64,000 nucleotides of DNA from Romanomermis culicivorax (GCA_963922205.1 CAWUHX010000084.1:744001-808000); one strand, 5' to 3'; positions 22,692 to 35,452 are shown, numbered from the stretch's first letter. Notes: generated from the sequence alone by a model not told the origin. Numbers and translations: made by a program.

Positions 22692-23418
22692 ATTCGGCAA
22701 CATCCTGCAATTGTGGTGGCAGCGCTTTTCGCAAATTTCACCAGTATCGATGTCCTTGCCATCTTTTTGATAATCGAAACCTAATCTTTATTTGTTTACA
22801 TTATATACAGTGTACGACAAAACCTTTCATCATTAAAATGTGCGAATAAAATTTTGAACTGAATAGGTTCAACTTGGCTCAGAAAAAACCATGTTGTTTT
22901 TTATTTTATGCATTAGATTAATTCTGAGAAATGTGGTGGCCTTTGGCTGTGTGCTGTGATGTGATTCTAAACCTCAATAACTTAAACCAACATTTTTATG
23001 TAAATAGTTTTATGCTTGATATGCAAGGCAGAACGTGGTATACTTAGCCAAGATCACTTTGGCTCAAACCCTTATTACTGTACAGAATTGATGAAATTTG
23101 TTTGTCCGATTTATTATCACTTGTTTTTGAATGTTCTCTTATTGTCCTTTCTGCTTCTACCTTTTTCCAAAAGTCAAATCACCGTATGAGATGTGAACAA
23201 ACAATTAATCAAGTATTTTTTTACGGGATTCACCACTCCCTGATTGTTACAGAATCCGAACTGTTTTGCAAAATTATTTTCCATTCTATAAACGCGGCAT
23301 CATTTATCCACAAACAAACGACTCCCTGATCCCGAAGTAGCTTCACTTTATTATTTTACACAAATGACGCATTCAATTTCGTTGGTATTATCGATATATT
23401 CCTTCAAAAATCACCGTG
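22692..23418. other. Intergenic, nothing recognised
   Basis: AT-rich; presumably includes the promoter of the RPA-like gene. No element was assigned. Confidence 0.4.
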
Positions 23419-25422
23419 ATGCCGCCAAAGCGTTCAAAAGTGATTGACGGCAATAATTTAGCGAATTCGCCAACAAAAGTTCAGATTTTAATGGGAGGAA
23501 AAGTGGTGCCATCATCGGCGAATGCAGAAAAGGGTAAGTTATCATAGAAACTTGAAAATATTTAGTCCTTTTAACAATCATTTTCAAAACAGAACGTAAT
23601 ATTTTGGACACATCAATGCTGCAGAGCCCGAACGCTGGTCAAAAATTGCCACCAATTAATGAAGGTACGATAAACTTAAGTTTTTCTAATGTGTTTTGTT
23701 TTAAGATTTATTTCCTTATTTTTATAGAGAGTGAAGAAGACATTTTGCGAACACAAGAATTATTAAAGAAGGATTGTACGAAGGGTATATCATCGACGCC
23801 TTGCTCGACACCGAACTTGTCTCAGGATTATTCCAGTCTGTTGGATGATGAGTTTTTAAAGGACGATTTTGATGAATCAACAGGTACAAATATTAAATTA
23901 AAATTTTAAATTTTCTTAATATGCATTTCAATCTTGAAGTTGCTGATTTAACTTTTGTGTTCTTATGATTTAAGCCGGCCCCAAATTTATAAATCGTCCG
24001 CTGTCGACTATAATTGGAATCGTAATTGCCACGAAAATCGAAAAAAGAGAAAATTTTGTTCTATTGGGGAATGACGACAAATTTTTTCTTGTAAAGATAC
24101 CGAATCTGACGCTGTTCAACTTAGCAACAAAATGCGTCGACAAAGTGATATCCATCACCGATTGTCAACAGATGGGAGCCAGTGGAGCATACCGTTGTAA
24201 AGGCAATGTAAATAACCTTTTTTTGCACTCTGTTTTTTAGCATTTGATCTAAATTTAAATGTTTAGATTCAACGTGTCGCATCCAGCATTAATGTCAATA
24301 AATCAAAGGCTCCTGACATTACAATATTGGTCTATAGATATCTATATCCTTCAACGTTTATAGCCAGTTTGAAAAAGACTCCAATGTCGTGTTTGTTGGT
24401 CGATGAAATGCATTGTCGCATTGCTGAAGTAACGTTATTTTATATATTTTGATTTCTCGAAAGTGATTTTTTTAAAATCTAGGTGCAAGATATAAAGGCA
24501 ATTACAACAAAACATGTAGAAAATGTACAAATACGAACTGTAATTGTATCTGATGACTCTAATACAATTGCCCTAACATTTTGGCAGTAAGTTTGACTAA
24601 AAACTAGTGTTAAATTATCCATAATGTCATGTTTGACGCAAATAGTCAGGATTTGGAAAAAAATAAAATTGTGATTTAAAAATTTCCCATTTATTATATT
24701 TAGGGATTTTTCTATGGATGCTTTATTGGTCGAAGGATCGTCAGTGAAGCTGACAAATCTGAAAATTAGTCAAAGTAATTACCACAACAAAGTCGAAGTC
24801 AAACTTCAAACGTTGCCCCACTCAACTATATCGGTAAGAAATGCTCTGGGAGAATACTGTTGTACTTATATTTATGATGTCAATTTTTAGGCATCTACCC
24901 GCACTTTCCCGAAACTTTCGCTTCACTCTATCAAAGATTTTAGTAAAACGTACGATATCGTCGAATTTTTTCTCCAGACTTTCAAGCCTTACACTGGATG
25001 TCCGACGCCTACTTGCAATTTGAAGCATGTTCATTACGTAAAAAGCAGAGCCTTGCATCGGTGCCCTATTTGCAATTTGGATTGGAAAATAAAAGGTTAA
25101 TGATTAATGCAAAATCTTTCTTATTTTTTCATTGAATATTATTTTTTATTTAGACTTGCATTGGGCCGCAACAATAAGATTACGTGTCCGCAAAACAGGA
25201 TCAAATACAGCCAAAACGACGGAGTGTCTGTGTTTTACAGAGAGTCTATTGTTGCTAGCCGATTTGAAGTTGGTCTCTTGGTTCGAGGGGAAAATGTACG
25301 AAACCGTCATTTCCGAAATATTCTGCTTCAACAATTACACAAATAAGGGCGAATTGTGCTGCAAAGAAAAAGAAAAATATTTTACAATCCGTGACGTTGT
25401 TCAAAAAACTTTGATTGCTTAA
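23419..25422 (+). CDS. RPA70-like single-stranded-DNA-binding protein, 9 exons, 481 aa
   Basis: Exons are 23419-23533, 23593-23664, 23728-23883, 23975-24207, 24267-24428, 24483-24586, 24704-24833, 24891-25095 and 25154-25422. All junctions are GT-AG and the phases sum to 482 codons including TAA. The first 150 residues are Ser/Pro-rich and probably disordered. From about residue 155 OB-fold-like sequence follows (FINRPLSTIIGIVIATKIEK, then VQDIKAITTKHVENVQIRTV). A zinc ribbon with Cys361, Cys366, Cys382 and Cys385 matches the RPA70 DBD-C type. The family binds single-stranded DNA in replication and repair. RPA-like proteins are also encoded by many Helitrons, and the PIF1-USP gene just upstream on the same strand makes that origin plausible. 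It is short for RPA70 (about 600 aa). The frame is undamaged, so a host or domesticated function is possible. Confidence 0.75.
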
Positions 25423-25630
25423 ATGTTGGTACCGGTTTTATGCTTTACATCGTTTATTTTTGTGTGATCTAAGGCCATTGATTTATCTTGTTGAATATCT
25501 ATGTTGAGCTTATTCCTTGTTGATTTACCTGTTATTTTTGTTAGCATTTCCGATATTGCTCAATCTCATTATCATGTACATTATTGATTACTGTATGTTG
25601 TAGCCTTTGATTAGGCCATGCAGATTTACA

Positions 25631-25636
25631 AATAAA
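25631..25636 (+). terminator. Polyadenylation signal of the RPA-like gene
   Basis: AATAAA occurs about 210 bases after the stop codon of the RPA-like gene. Confidence 0.45.
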
Positions 25637-26178
25637 GTTAATATAACTCACAGCTCATTCATTGTGTGTACGCAATTATTCTACAAGTGTTTAAAATACC
25701 AGCGACAAGAAAATACGTTTAAATATACTTTACAGCACAAATTTATCTTTAACCATGAAAAAGTTCTGTACTTTTGCTGTCTTTAATAAGTTACCAGAAT
25801 AAGTAAAACCGTTTCAGAGTTTAATCTTCAAATTTTAATACAGTATACAGATAATTTTAAATTATTATTTGCAATCTAAATTAATAATTGGGCGTTGTAA
25901 CACGTACGAGAATAAATACAAAATGTGTTCAAGCTATAACATTTAACTAAATATCTTTAAAAAATCAATTCAATTTTGGGATAATGAAGACGGAATGGTT
26001 AAATATCGAGGGCCAGAAATTGATGGCAGTTCACAAACTTTGTGTGCGGGTAATGTAGCTTCGACTGCACCTAAAATTAAGCTAACGTTATTAAATAGAA
26101 AAAAAATATAAGCAAATAAAAAGTGCACACACATTTACCTTATACAGATTTCACTTTTTGTATCATCCCTGGTTGACG
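25637..26178. other. Intergenic, AT-rich
   Basis: No repeat end or gene is recognised. Confidence 0.4.
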
Positions 26179-26387
26179 CTACTTGAGGAGTTGGTGCCCT
26201 TCAAAAGTATCATCCATGGCGGCAGATGCGCCACGGCACATTCGAAATTTGTCTACCTTTCCAGTGAGGTGAAATGCTACAAAAGAAAAAATTAAGTAAA
26301 GTTTATTTTTAAAATAATTCGAATAGCAAGAAAATTCATGCTCTTTAGGTCACCTGGAGGCAAATGCGTGTTGTCTGTGTTGTTCAT
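26179..26387 (-). CDS. Possible small two-exon gene (43 aa) or terminal exons of a larger one
   Basis: On the - strand, ATG at 26387 opens MNNTDNTHLPP, interrupted after 26354 by GTGACC. An acceptor TTTTGTAG leads to exon 26276-26179, ending in TAG with DDTFEGHQLLK. The phases agree (34 and 98 nt). A further acceptor (TTTTTTTGCAG) sits just before the ATG, so upstream exons may exist. No family is recognised. The peptide is short, so this is tentative. Confidence 0.3.
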
Positions 26388-28849
26388 GAAAAACTGCAAA
26401 AAAATACGTACGGCAAGATTTGACTTGACATTTTTTGTTAATTCGTTTCTTTTGAAAAAAATTTTTTATGCTTACAGTAGGACTCATCTTATTTGTGGAA
26501 TAGTGCAACACTGGCTACCTGCAAATCTTTACTGCATTCAAATTTTCATTACCAAATCAATTTTATACCACTTTGAACTTCATAGTATCTGCAATCCATT
26601 GGCCAGCAAATCACTAGCCTCTTTGACACTCATTATTCAAATAAATCTGTGCACCCCTTTTATTGTTATAATCTCATTATTCAAATATCAATATGATCAT
26701 ACAAAAAATCATTATCACAAAAGGAAATTATCACGTGGCATTTTCAATTATGTGAAATATTCGATGGTGAAAAAATCACCCACAGTTCGTAACATTTGCA
26801 CAATGGGTAGTATGGAGCTCATTGATAGCAGCTAAATAAAAATAGCCACTAAACTTTGTTGATACAAAAAGAAAAAGGGTATAATCACTACTTTGAGTAT
26901 AGCATTTTAAGAAAGAGCATAACTGGGCGCGTATATGTTCAACTTGTAAGTGTGATAATTTTTTAAGTCAGAATTTTTAGGAAAGGCTTGTACCGTCCTT
27001 TTAAGTGGCTATTCAATCAGGAGTCTTGTTTCATACTTTTAAGTGATTAATAATCTTGGTCAGCAAACATATTCTCAGTTTATGGCCATAACGTGGCATT
27101 TTTGGAATAATCATCACAGTAACAAAAACAGGCATGACAATTCGACCGTATCCCTAGTTTTATAGACAGTGTTGGATTAGAACTCCTCGCAAATGTTGAC
27201 GAAACCAATGAATTCGGAAGCTTATTCGCTTGTGTGCTCCAGAGCGCTGCATGGCACCACATGGCACCAACAGTGTCATACAGCAGGTAAGTACGTATGC
27301 TACTTATCATGTGCCCTATGGCGCTGTCCATTCAGGCCTTCAACCTGCCAGTAGATTATCGATTTGATCGAGATATGTTAAAGCATTGCAGTCACATGCC
27401 GCGGTATAAAAAATTTTGACGATTTAAAAATTCAAAACAGCCATCAGGCGTCGTACGGTGTGAAGTATAGCAGCCACTCATCAGGCCCTGTGTAACGACC
27501 AGATTTGTGAAGCACTTTACTTTATCCAACTACTGATGTTACGGTGGACAAAAAGGCCCGAGGGACGTGGTGGTAACGATGGTATACAATAACAGTCAAC
27601 GGTCGTTTGATCATCGATTACACAAAATGAACATCTCGCTCACTTGCAAATAAAATAACGCCTCGGTTTAATTGCTTTCAAAAAACGGCTGCTTGCAAAT
27701 ATAAACGAAATGATCACGAAAACCGAAAACTGGGAACTACGAATAATCACAAAATCACGCTTTGCTTCTCTTTAAATACGACGTTTTTGGCCACTCCCTG
27801 GGCATGGCGGGAGGTCATGCTTCTGTCCGTCTTCTTCCGCCAATCGTCGCTTCCAGCTTTAATTTACTCCTAATTTCCATGCTTACATGCTTTTTAACCT
27901 ACAGTATGCTTTGTCCCCTATGTTTTTTAGTTTTTCATGTATTTTCGGTTTTCCATGCATTCTTCCTAAATCTTCTGTCTGGGTTGGGATTTCTGTACTT
28001 TCTACATGGCCAGGTGTGTTTAGGCGCTTGGGGGGGGGGGGAATTATTGTACCTACAGAATGTGTATTTTCATGTGCATTACAAGGGCCAGGTGCCAATG
28101 TGCAAATAATTATGTGCATCTTTAATTGGGTCAATGGGGTGTGGGATGATCAAAACAAAGTGCTTCACATAAATTTTATAAGAATATTTGGGTGTGAATC
28201 CCAGACACCCTTGAGATGATAGATTAATAAATGAATTTATAATTGAAAATGAATATCACAAAGTGTACATTTTACATTTACATCAATGCGTTAGCATGTA
28301 TGTTACAGCTGTAGGGCATGTGCCGCAAAGTATAGCAGCTCAATGTGGTGCCGTACGGCACCCTTAAGCCGGGTATATACTTACCCGTATGCACGTGCGC
28401 TGCTGATTTTTGAGCTGGCCCGCAATTTGCACCCCAGAAATTGAACACACAATCGTGCGCTGCATTGCGGGTGCTGGGCGAAAAATTTGCGGAACCCAAT
28501 AATTTTGTGCGTGCGGGCAAGTAGAAACCATTTCTACTTTTTCGCACATCTGTAATTCATGCGGATCAGGAACCACCGCCGCAGTACAGTAAATTATTGT
28601 TTTTTGCCTATGGCGCACGATTGAACTTCATTTTCAAGCCCCTTGTTGGCGCGATGCGATCGCATGCCAATATTTTTAGCTTATTTCTGAAATGGGGGGA
28701 AAACTTTGGACCCAACATCGAGAGAAAAAATTGAGGGAATTGATGAAAAATCTCAATTTTGGGTGACATAATTGACTGTTAACGATTAGAAAATGAAACG
28801 AGCCAACTTGATTGACAGAAACTGTTGAGCATTAATTAGTAAGTCGAAG
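26388..28849. other. Intergenic, repeats, no supported gene
   Basis: A 166-codon open frame at 26338-26835 is hydrophobic and low in information and is not called. Direct similarity exists between about 28590-28650 and 29305-29345 (ATGGCGCACGATTG). A run of 11 G lies near 28030. Confidence 0.45.
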
Positions 28850-29290
28850 TAGATATGCTAACGGCCGCGCCTGATAGACAATAGTCAAGATTGTACCCGT
28901 GACTGGCGCAAAGCGCTGGAAAATTTTGAGATTTTGACCCTTTTAAGTCCACCAGAACGCATCTTTTCCGTTTTGAATTCCCCAAAATTTTTTCCACAAT
29001 GAGAACCATACCCAAATTTTTTTTCCTCATTTCGAAATTTTTTTCCTCAAAAGACCCCATCTGAGGAAAAAAAGCAGTGGGTGTTTTGAGGAAAAAAATT
29101 TCGAAATGAGGAAAAAAATTTTGGGTATGGTTCCCATTGAGGAAAAAATTTTGGGGAATTCAAAACCGAAAAGATGCGTTTTGGTTGACTTAAAAGGGTC
29201 AAAATCTCAAAATTTCCGACGCTTCGTGCTGGTCATGGGTATAATCTTAACTAGTTTCTATCAATCGGACCATTAGCATATCATACTTGT
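28850..29290. repeat. Foldback element of the GGCGC family
   Basis: The left arm 28850-29060 is a near-perfect reverse complement of 29080-29290, forming a roughly 210-bp stem around a short centre near 29070. Arm landmarks are ATATGCTAA, a TGGCGCAAAGCGCTGG palindrome, AAATTTTGAGATTTTGACC and repeated GAGGAAAAAAATTT. It is related in sequence to copies A and B, arranged head to head. Confidence 0.85.
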
Positions 29291-29866
29291 AAACTATCGT
29301 TTTTTGATCATGGCGCACGATTGTGCTTGATTTTCCAGCCCTCCCTCACACCCGTACGCGTACGGTTAAGTATATTTGAATGCGGCTCGCAATGAGGCCG
29401 CACGCACATTTTTGGCTGAAGTATATTTTGACAACCCGCATTTTGGCCGCACATTGGCAGGTCCCAAAACTGCTCTGCGCATGCATATGGGTAAGTACGG
29501 TACCAGTACCGTACAGTACAGTGTTGTATGCCCTTCACTATTATAAAAATAAGATGACTATTGTACAGGCAAAATAAAAAAATTACATAAAGATGATACA
29601 CCAAAAATTCACCAACTAATTCCCAAAAACATGTTATATAGTAGGAATGACAGGCATCCAGGCGCAGCATGGTGGGACGTTTTGTACTTGCGAGCGTCTT
29701 CTCAAAATTAACACGAGTGTGTCAGATTGCACACTGCAACATGATTGAATGTTACTATTTACTGTTATCTGTGCAATAAAAAAAATTTGCACCCCAACCC
29801 CTGTCCTAGACGACCCCCAGCAGAACTTGTATGCGTACCAGTTTATAATTTTTCTACTGCCGAAAC
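29291..29866. other. Dispersed repeats left of the Maverick
   Basis: The region contains a copy of a repeat (29653-29743) that recurs inverted at 55346-55432. No coding sequence is seen up to the Maverick target duplication. Confidence 0.5.
29653..29743. repeat. Repeat copy inverted relative to 55346-55432
   Basis: Shared blocks read AGGCGCAGCATGG, ACGTTTTG, CTTCTCAAAA and GTCAGATT in the same order when 55346-55432 is reverse complemented. Confidence 0.7.
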
Positions 29867-29872
29867 CATTAA
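29867..29872. repeat. Left target-site duplication CATTAA of the Maverick
   Basis: CATTAA directly precedes the AGTAGTAA terminus and is identical to 48781-48786. Six base pairs is the known Maverick/Polinton duplication length. Confidence 0.9.
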
Positions 29873-30212
29873 AGTAGTAAGGCCGGCCCGTATAGGTCAT
29901 ATGGTTAAGGATACCCCTATCTTTTGTGTATGACCTATAATTTGTCATTTTTGGCCGATTTATAGGTCATATAGTTAAGCATACAGGTTCTAGAGTTACC
30001 GTAATAGTGGAATTATGGTAATTTTTTCGATTACAGTAATTGTGGAATTATGGTAATATGTGTGTTACTGTAGGTGGAAAGGGAAAATTGATGATGAACG
30101 GAAAATGGAAAAAGGAAAACTAAAGTGAACAAAAAATGGAAAAGAAATAAAAAGAGGTTGTGTATAAAAATGGCTTCTCCCGTGGGCAGAGGAAGCCTTT
30201 CAAAAATTTGCG
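29873..30212. repeat. Left terminal inverted repeat of the Maverick (340 bp)
   Basis: It matches the reverse complement of 48397-48780 from AGTAGTAAGGCCGGCCCG to CTTTCAAAAATTTGCG with only scattered differences. Confidence 0.95.
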
Positions 30213-30569
30213 CCCCCGGACCCCCTTTGACAAAAGGGCGTCACCTGCAGGCGTAAATATGTTTGGAGGTCCCATTCCTGAACGATTGTTCAAGTCAATA
30301 AATGTCAGAACAGTCAAATTGGTCAGTAATGGTCTGTTTAATGAGTAAAATCTCCTGAGAGTCAATATGGGATGAAACATTATCTTTATGGGTGCATGCC
30401 TATAAAGTTTGATTGTCTGCCAAAAATGACCAAGAAGGTCTTTTATAAAAAATGACCAGAGCGAGCTGGTTGTAAAAAGCATGTAGAAAATTTGGAGAGT
30501 TGGAAAATCTTTACATATCAAAACGAAAAAATTTTTAATTTGATGCAGCATTCTAGTTTATTGTAAAAA
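30213..30569. other. Subterminal non-coding stretch of the Maverick
   Basis: Lies between the left TIR and the 3' end of the polymerase gene. No gene is recognised. Confidence 0.5.
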
Positions 30570-33500
30570 TCATTTAGTCCAACCATAAGGGCATGTACAA
30601 AAATTACGTTTCAAAATACGTTTATTATATACTACACGAAATTTTTTCAAAGTTTTACGAGTAACAACTTTACGATCTTGCTGATGCTCTATACGGAGAC
30701 TATGTACATTTACTTCTTTTTTTCCATTGTTTTTTACAAAGACAAAAACCATTGGATGAAGCAAATGAAAATTAACTTTTTTCATAGTATCTGATGACAA
30801 AGTGATACCGCGAACTTTGGTTACGTGATGGTATTGGTCTGTAGATGGACTGTACAACCTGTAACTGTAATTTTTAGGACCTCGACTGACGAATTCGGTA
30901 ATGTAAGATCCAGAACCATATTCACATAACTCGTCAGTCATTTCACCAAGGCACCAACCAGTGGGTACCTGATATTGTTGTTTGTCAACTGTTGACAGGT
31001 AAATAATACTGTCCGTGTCAAAATACAATACTCGACTTTTTAATCGCTCAATGTAAGAATATAACTTTAGTCAAGCTTGAGCTGTTGTATAAGCTGCAAT
31101 AATAGCATTAGTATTCCCCATGACTTCCGCAAAATCATCATATTGACAATATGTTGTTGACACCAATTGTTCATTGATTAGTCTAAAATTCTTAATAATG
31201 TTGGCCACATTCATCACAAGTTCAAAATATTCTTTGGGTGCATTGTGGATAACAGTCTTATCCATATTGTTTTGTTGACCAAACTAAAAACATAAAAATA
31301 ATTAAATAAAATACAAAAACTATGCAAAGTTACCTTTCCACAGAAAGAATTTGACATTAATTTTGCCAAAGCCCTCTTTCCAGGATTTTTTAAAATTTTC
31401 GAAGGATCCAATGAAATATTCTCACGATTTTAGACCTCCATCTCATATTCACATTTTTGCTCAGTTGTCTGAGCTTTAGCAGGGTAACCTTCACTCTCGT
31501 ATAAAAATTACAATCAAATTCTGTCACATTTACATAATAATATAAAACTTACTATTTTCATTTTCATAAAGGTGTTGACATATTGAGTGAACAAACCACC
31601 AGAGGGGTTTCTGGTTGGATGATATTGCTCAATATTATCATAATGCCAAACCTCAAAAATCTTGAGGATCTAAAACAAAAATAATATACATAGGAAAAGT
31701 GAACCATTACAGTAACAATATACCTTATATCCCTTCTCTAAGGCTTTGTATAATTCTATCGTAACCCATGTACCATCTAATGCTCTGTCTTGGTCATTAT
31801 GCTCACATGTGGTCTTTTGTGAATGATGGGTACAAGTTTTGCATAAAGGAAACAATAATTTACCACCATGTCGATATGGTAGAACAGGATGTAAGAGTTT
31901 GGGAGGTGGTAAAACCGTACACTTGATTAACCCCTCATAAGGTTAGGAAGTTGAGCTGACCTCTTCAAAATCTTCAGTAAAGATTTTTGGATTGCCTGTA
32001 GGGTATTTCCCATATTTGTTGACAAATGGGTATAAGCTGCACACATCTACATAATTGATCTTTTCTGTAGGTGTTCCATCTTCATTGTACTTAATTTTGT
32101 GATACAATTTTACAGCATTAGTGTGACCGCTGAAGAAAGCTAAAACAAGAAAACTTTTGACAAAATGGAAAAGAACAATTCAAGATTTTACCTTCTCGAG
32201 GATTTATAGGTTCAGGTATTTGGACTGTATCAAAAAATGTTTTCATTTCATGATCTGAGTGAAGTTGTTGTAAGAGCTCACATTCCCACACTTCAACTAC
32301 GCTATAACCAAGTGATTGAAGTTCCATAGCTCGATTAAAAGTGCATTCATATGCATCGACTGCTTTTGTATCATTATGGGCTGTTAATTGATGTCTATTT
32401 TTCATACATTTGGGGCAACCATGCCAATAACAACCGTAAAATTCATAAATTGTGGTGCCTTAATGAACAAACAAACATATAGATATTAAAATTTCAAAAA
32501 TTTAAACAAAATTACCTGATAAACCATCAACCCTGTATTTTCCAATTTGAAGTTCACCACCGTTAAGTTTATGTCGAATATACAGTTTTTCATTTTTATA
32601 GGATAACCATTTCATCCATTTTAAGGCTATAACAGACTGTCTTTCTTCTTTACCGTAACCTTTGTACGGTATTACACCAATACAATTTGGCTTCAAAAAT
32701 AAATGTCGGAAAACTAAGTTGCAAGCACTAGCAATGGTTATTGAATTTTCAAAAGGATCAACATTGATTTCTTCCATAAAAATATCGTGAAATTTCATGC
32801 AACATTGTCGTAAAACTTGCACATTGCTACGACAGCAGTCAAGTAACTCATTATCAAAATTAAATTGACATCCCTAAACAATGACACATTTAAATGCAAA
32901 ACTTTATACTTTTGCAACATTACTGCTTCAAGCTTTCCATTATACCACTCCAGAAATGTGGCACGAGCCGCAGGTTTCATAGCATTGTAACCGTACATGT
33001 CCGGTGAAGGATATGGGCCAATATAACTGTAATTTTCTTTTCTATTAAAGAAATGCGGGAAATATCCTTTACATATTCCACTTATTCCAAATGGTTTTGG
33101 TAGAGCTGCCAAAGGCATTGGAAGAAAGTTCAGAGAATCAATAATTTTTATTGATCCTACTTTGATACACATCAACTCTAAACCTAAAATAAATAAATAG
33201 ATGAAAATGAAAAAAACTATAAACAATTTACTAATTCACCCTTATTAATGATATGTAGTTTATGATGTCCATGACGATACAAAAACTGCATTATAAATTG
33301 TCCATCGAATCCTCCAGAATTATGCGCTATTGCTGTAATGTTTTTCATGCCTTTTGTAAAAAGGTATTCAGAGAAATCATTGAGACATGTAGAGCCTTTG
33401 AATATAGGCTCGCATTGACCACATGTATCGCAGCAAAAAGTTCCCTCGCTTTGATGACACTGATCGCATACAGTATGGACAAGACATAAATTTGGTTCAT

Positions 33501-35133
33501 GTTCAAACACATCCCCTAATTCGGTTTGTCGTAGAATTTTTTCCTGTGTAGTCTCAAAATCATAAAAAACAAATTTTCAATTAACAGGACACTTATTGGT
33601 AATTCCTGTTTCATTATCAACTAGACCCTCATCCTCATCAACATTTGTTTCAAATATATCTTCTTCCTCTTCAATTTGTTCGCTACCAACAGGTTGCATA
33701 AAACATAAATGTCCTAAAATTAAAAATTTTCATATAAAATAAAATAAAATAATTATACCATATCTAATACCTTTTTTAGGTACACTCTTATTGCATGTTT
33801 TGCATTCAAAATAACCACAATTATGAGGTTTAGAATGTGCTCATTGAATCAGTGTATCACATTGCTTTGAAAAAAACTTTGAAACGGTCGCAAATAGATA
33901 CCCCAGTTTTTTGATGTTTCGATTGACCTCTTTGAGTAAAAACAAACTTGTGTCGAGCAAAACACTCTTCGTTTTTAAAATATTGCAGACAATTTTTGCA
34001 TTTTCGAGCATTAAATTGATTACATGGGGGTGTATTGTAACACAAAGGGCAAATGTTTCTGCATCTGTGTTCCATTTTGTTATTGTAGGCTAGATTGCAA
34101 TGAGGACAAAAGTAGCTGCAGTCAAAAAAACCAGGCATCTTTGTAATGATGGAGTAATGGTTATAATGGTGGTAAATATTCAAAATATGCATTGCTCCAG
34201 GTCCTTAAAACTCTAAATGTGTACACAATAACAGAAAAATAAAAAACTCTAACCTCTAAATATTAAGTCTTTAAATCATTCTTTGCTAAAAACTTTGATT
34301 TGATAATTGGGTAATAAAACAGCTTGCAGTTGTTCCCACTGATGAGAACCGCAAGCCCCTTGATGATTAGCTAATCCTGCCAGGGTCATCAGTTCTTTAG
34401 CAATCTTTCCTTGCAGCAGATGTGGCTTGTCAGACTTTCGAATACTTTCCCATTTGTGCTAAGCGTTCTTATCTTTTTTATGAATGTAAGCTCTAGCAAC
34501 AACTAGAGCTCTAGCAAAACATATTTCATCAGTGTTGTTGATTTGAATAATACAGCGTTTATCTTTCAGAAAATCATTATGTTTTAAATATTGATGAGCA
34601 TTGTGAATACCCTAAATTAAAATAAATAAATAAAAATAAAATGTTACATAAGTACTACCCTCAGGTGGTGTTACAACAATCGTACGAATTGTAGCTTGAT
34701 GGCTATCAATTTGTATTTGCTCATTTGATTGAAGAACAGCATTAAGAATGTTTACAATCAAATCTTCAGTTAAAGCATGTTTCGTTCTAAAAGGTATCAA
34801 AACACGACCTTTCATCAAATCTGGATGGTCAAAGGAAAACCCTATAAACACATTATCAGCGACATTCTCAGAAATTCGCTCTACTATACCTTGAAACGTT
34901 GGCACTAGTTGAGCATTTAAATCATCGATATGTTCAGTATTACAAAAGTTCCCAGAGTACTCGCGACCTTCGGTATTAAAATGCCTAATATTTACGGTAC
35001 TGGGTTGACCTAGTTCGAAAAAATCATCCGCAACAAAAGATGCATTTGTTACACCTCCACTACCACGACCCCGACTACCACCACCAATTAGAACTGCTTC
35101 GTAAATTTCTTCCTCATCAGATCTGTAAGGCAT
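30570..35133 (-). pseudogene. polB: Maverick protein-primed DNA polymerase B, multi-exon and broken
   Basis: Read leftward from 35133. The N-terminal conserved part (35133-34612) has FDHPDLMKGRVLIPFR. A Cys-rich zinc-finger region follows at 34192-33857 (CPHC, HRCRNICPLC). The exonuclease motif AHNSGGFDGQF lies in 33510-33217. Polymerase motif A, DVCSLYPFVNKYGKYPTGNP, is at about 32060, motif B (LAKLMSNSFCGK) at about 31350, and motif C, YFDTDS, near 31025. Short introns separate many of these pieces. In-frame stops include TAG at 34459-34461, TAA at 31430-31432 and TGA at 31071-31073. The family copies element DNA from a terminal-protein primer. All core motifs remain readable, but the breaks preclude a full product unless other splicing removes them. 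Exon borders are approximate. Confidence 0.85.
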
Positions 35134-35145
35134 ATAACTTTTGTA

Positions 35146-35452
35146 TTAATCATCTTCATCATCATAATCTAAAACAGTTCCTTCTTCTTCTTCTTCCAAA
35201 ATATTATTATCAAGTATTTCTTCTTCTTCTTTCTCAGAGGTAATATTCTCTGAAGCCTCATCCACAATTGTTTCATCATCTTCATCAGAAGTAATATCTT
35301 CTAAAATTTCCATAGGCATATCGTCTTCATCCGAAGAAATATCTTCTAAAATTTCCATAGGCATATCGTCTTCATCCGAAGTAATATCTTCTAAAATTTC
35401 CATAGGCATGTCATCTTCGTCAGAAAGTAATATCCTCGTAAATAGGTTTCAT
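35146..35452 (-). pseudogene. Acidic repeat leader upstream of PolB, frameshifted
   Basis: From an ATG at 35452 the - strand encodes a short acidic lead that hits a stop after one base too many in ACTTTCTGAC near 35427. The shifted frame then runs from 35409 to 35146 with three tandem 15-residue units of the form DDMPMEILEDITSDE and an E/D-rich tail. Copies of the unit read ACTTC at the equivalent place, so the extra T is the likely break. It ends 13 bases before the PolB N-terminal frame, so it is either a separate acidic protein or the original PolB N-terminus. Confidence 0.5.

Noticed and set aside
19090..23545. Shared NAEK exon end before GTAAGTTAT in the helicase-USP and RPA-like genes as an exon duplication
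   Set aside because: Similarity covers only about 20 bases around a consensus donor and flanks do not match.
26338..26835. 166-codon open frame on the + strand
   Set aside because: Hydrophobic, AT-driven composition, no domain and it overlaps the better-supported spliced - strand frame.
27660..27690. GGTTTAATTG resembling the start of a nematode spliced leader
   Set aside because: Only the first bases match, with no donor or Sm-like site at the right distance.
27762..28219. Two overlapping + strand frames of 110-115 codons
   Set aside because: They cross a G11 run and differ in frame without domain content; probably chance frames in repeat DNA.
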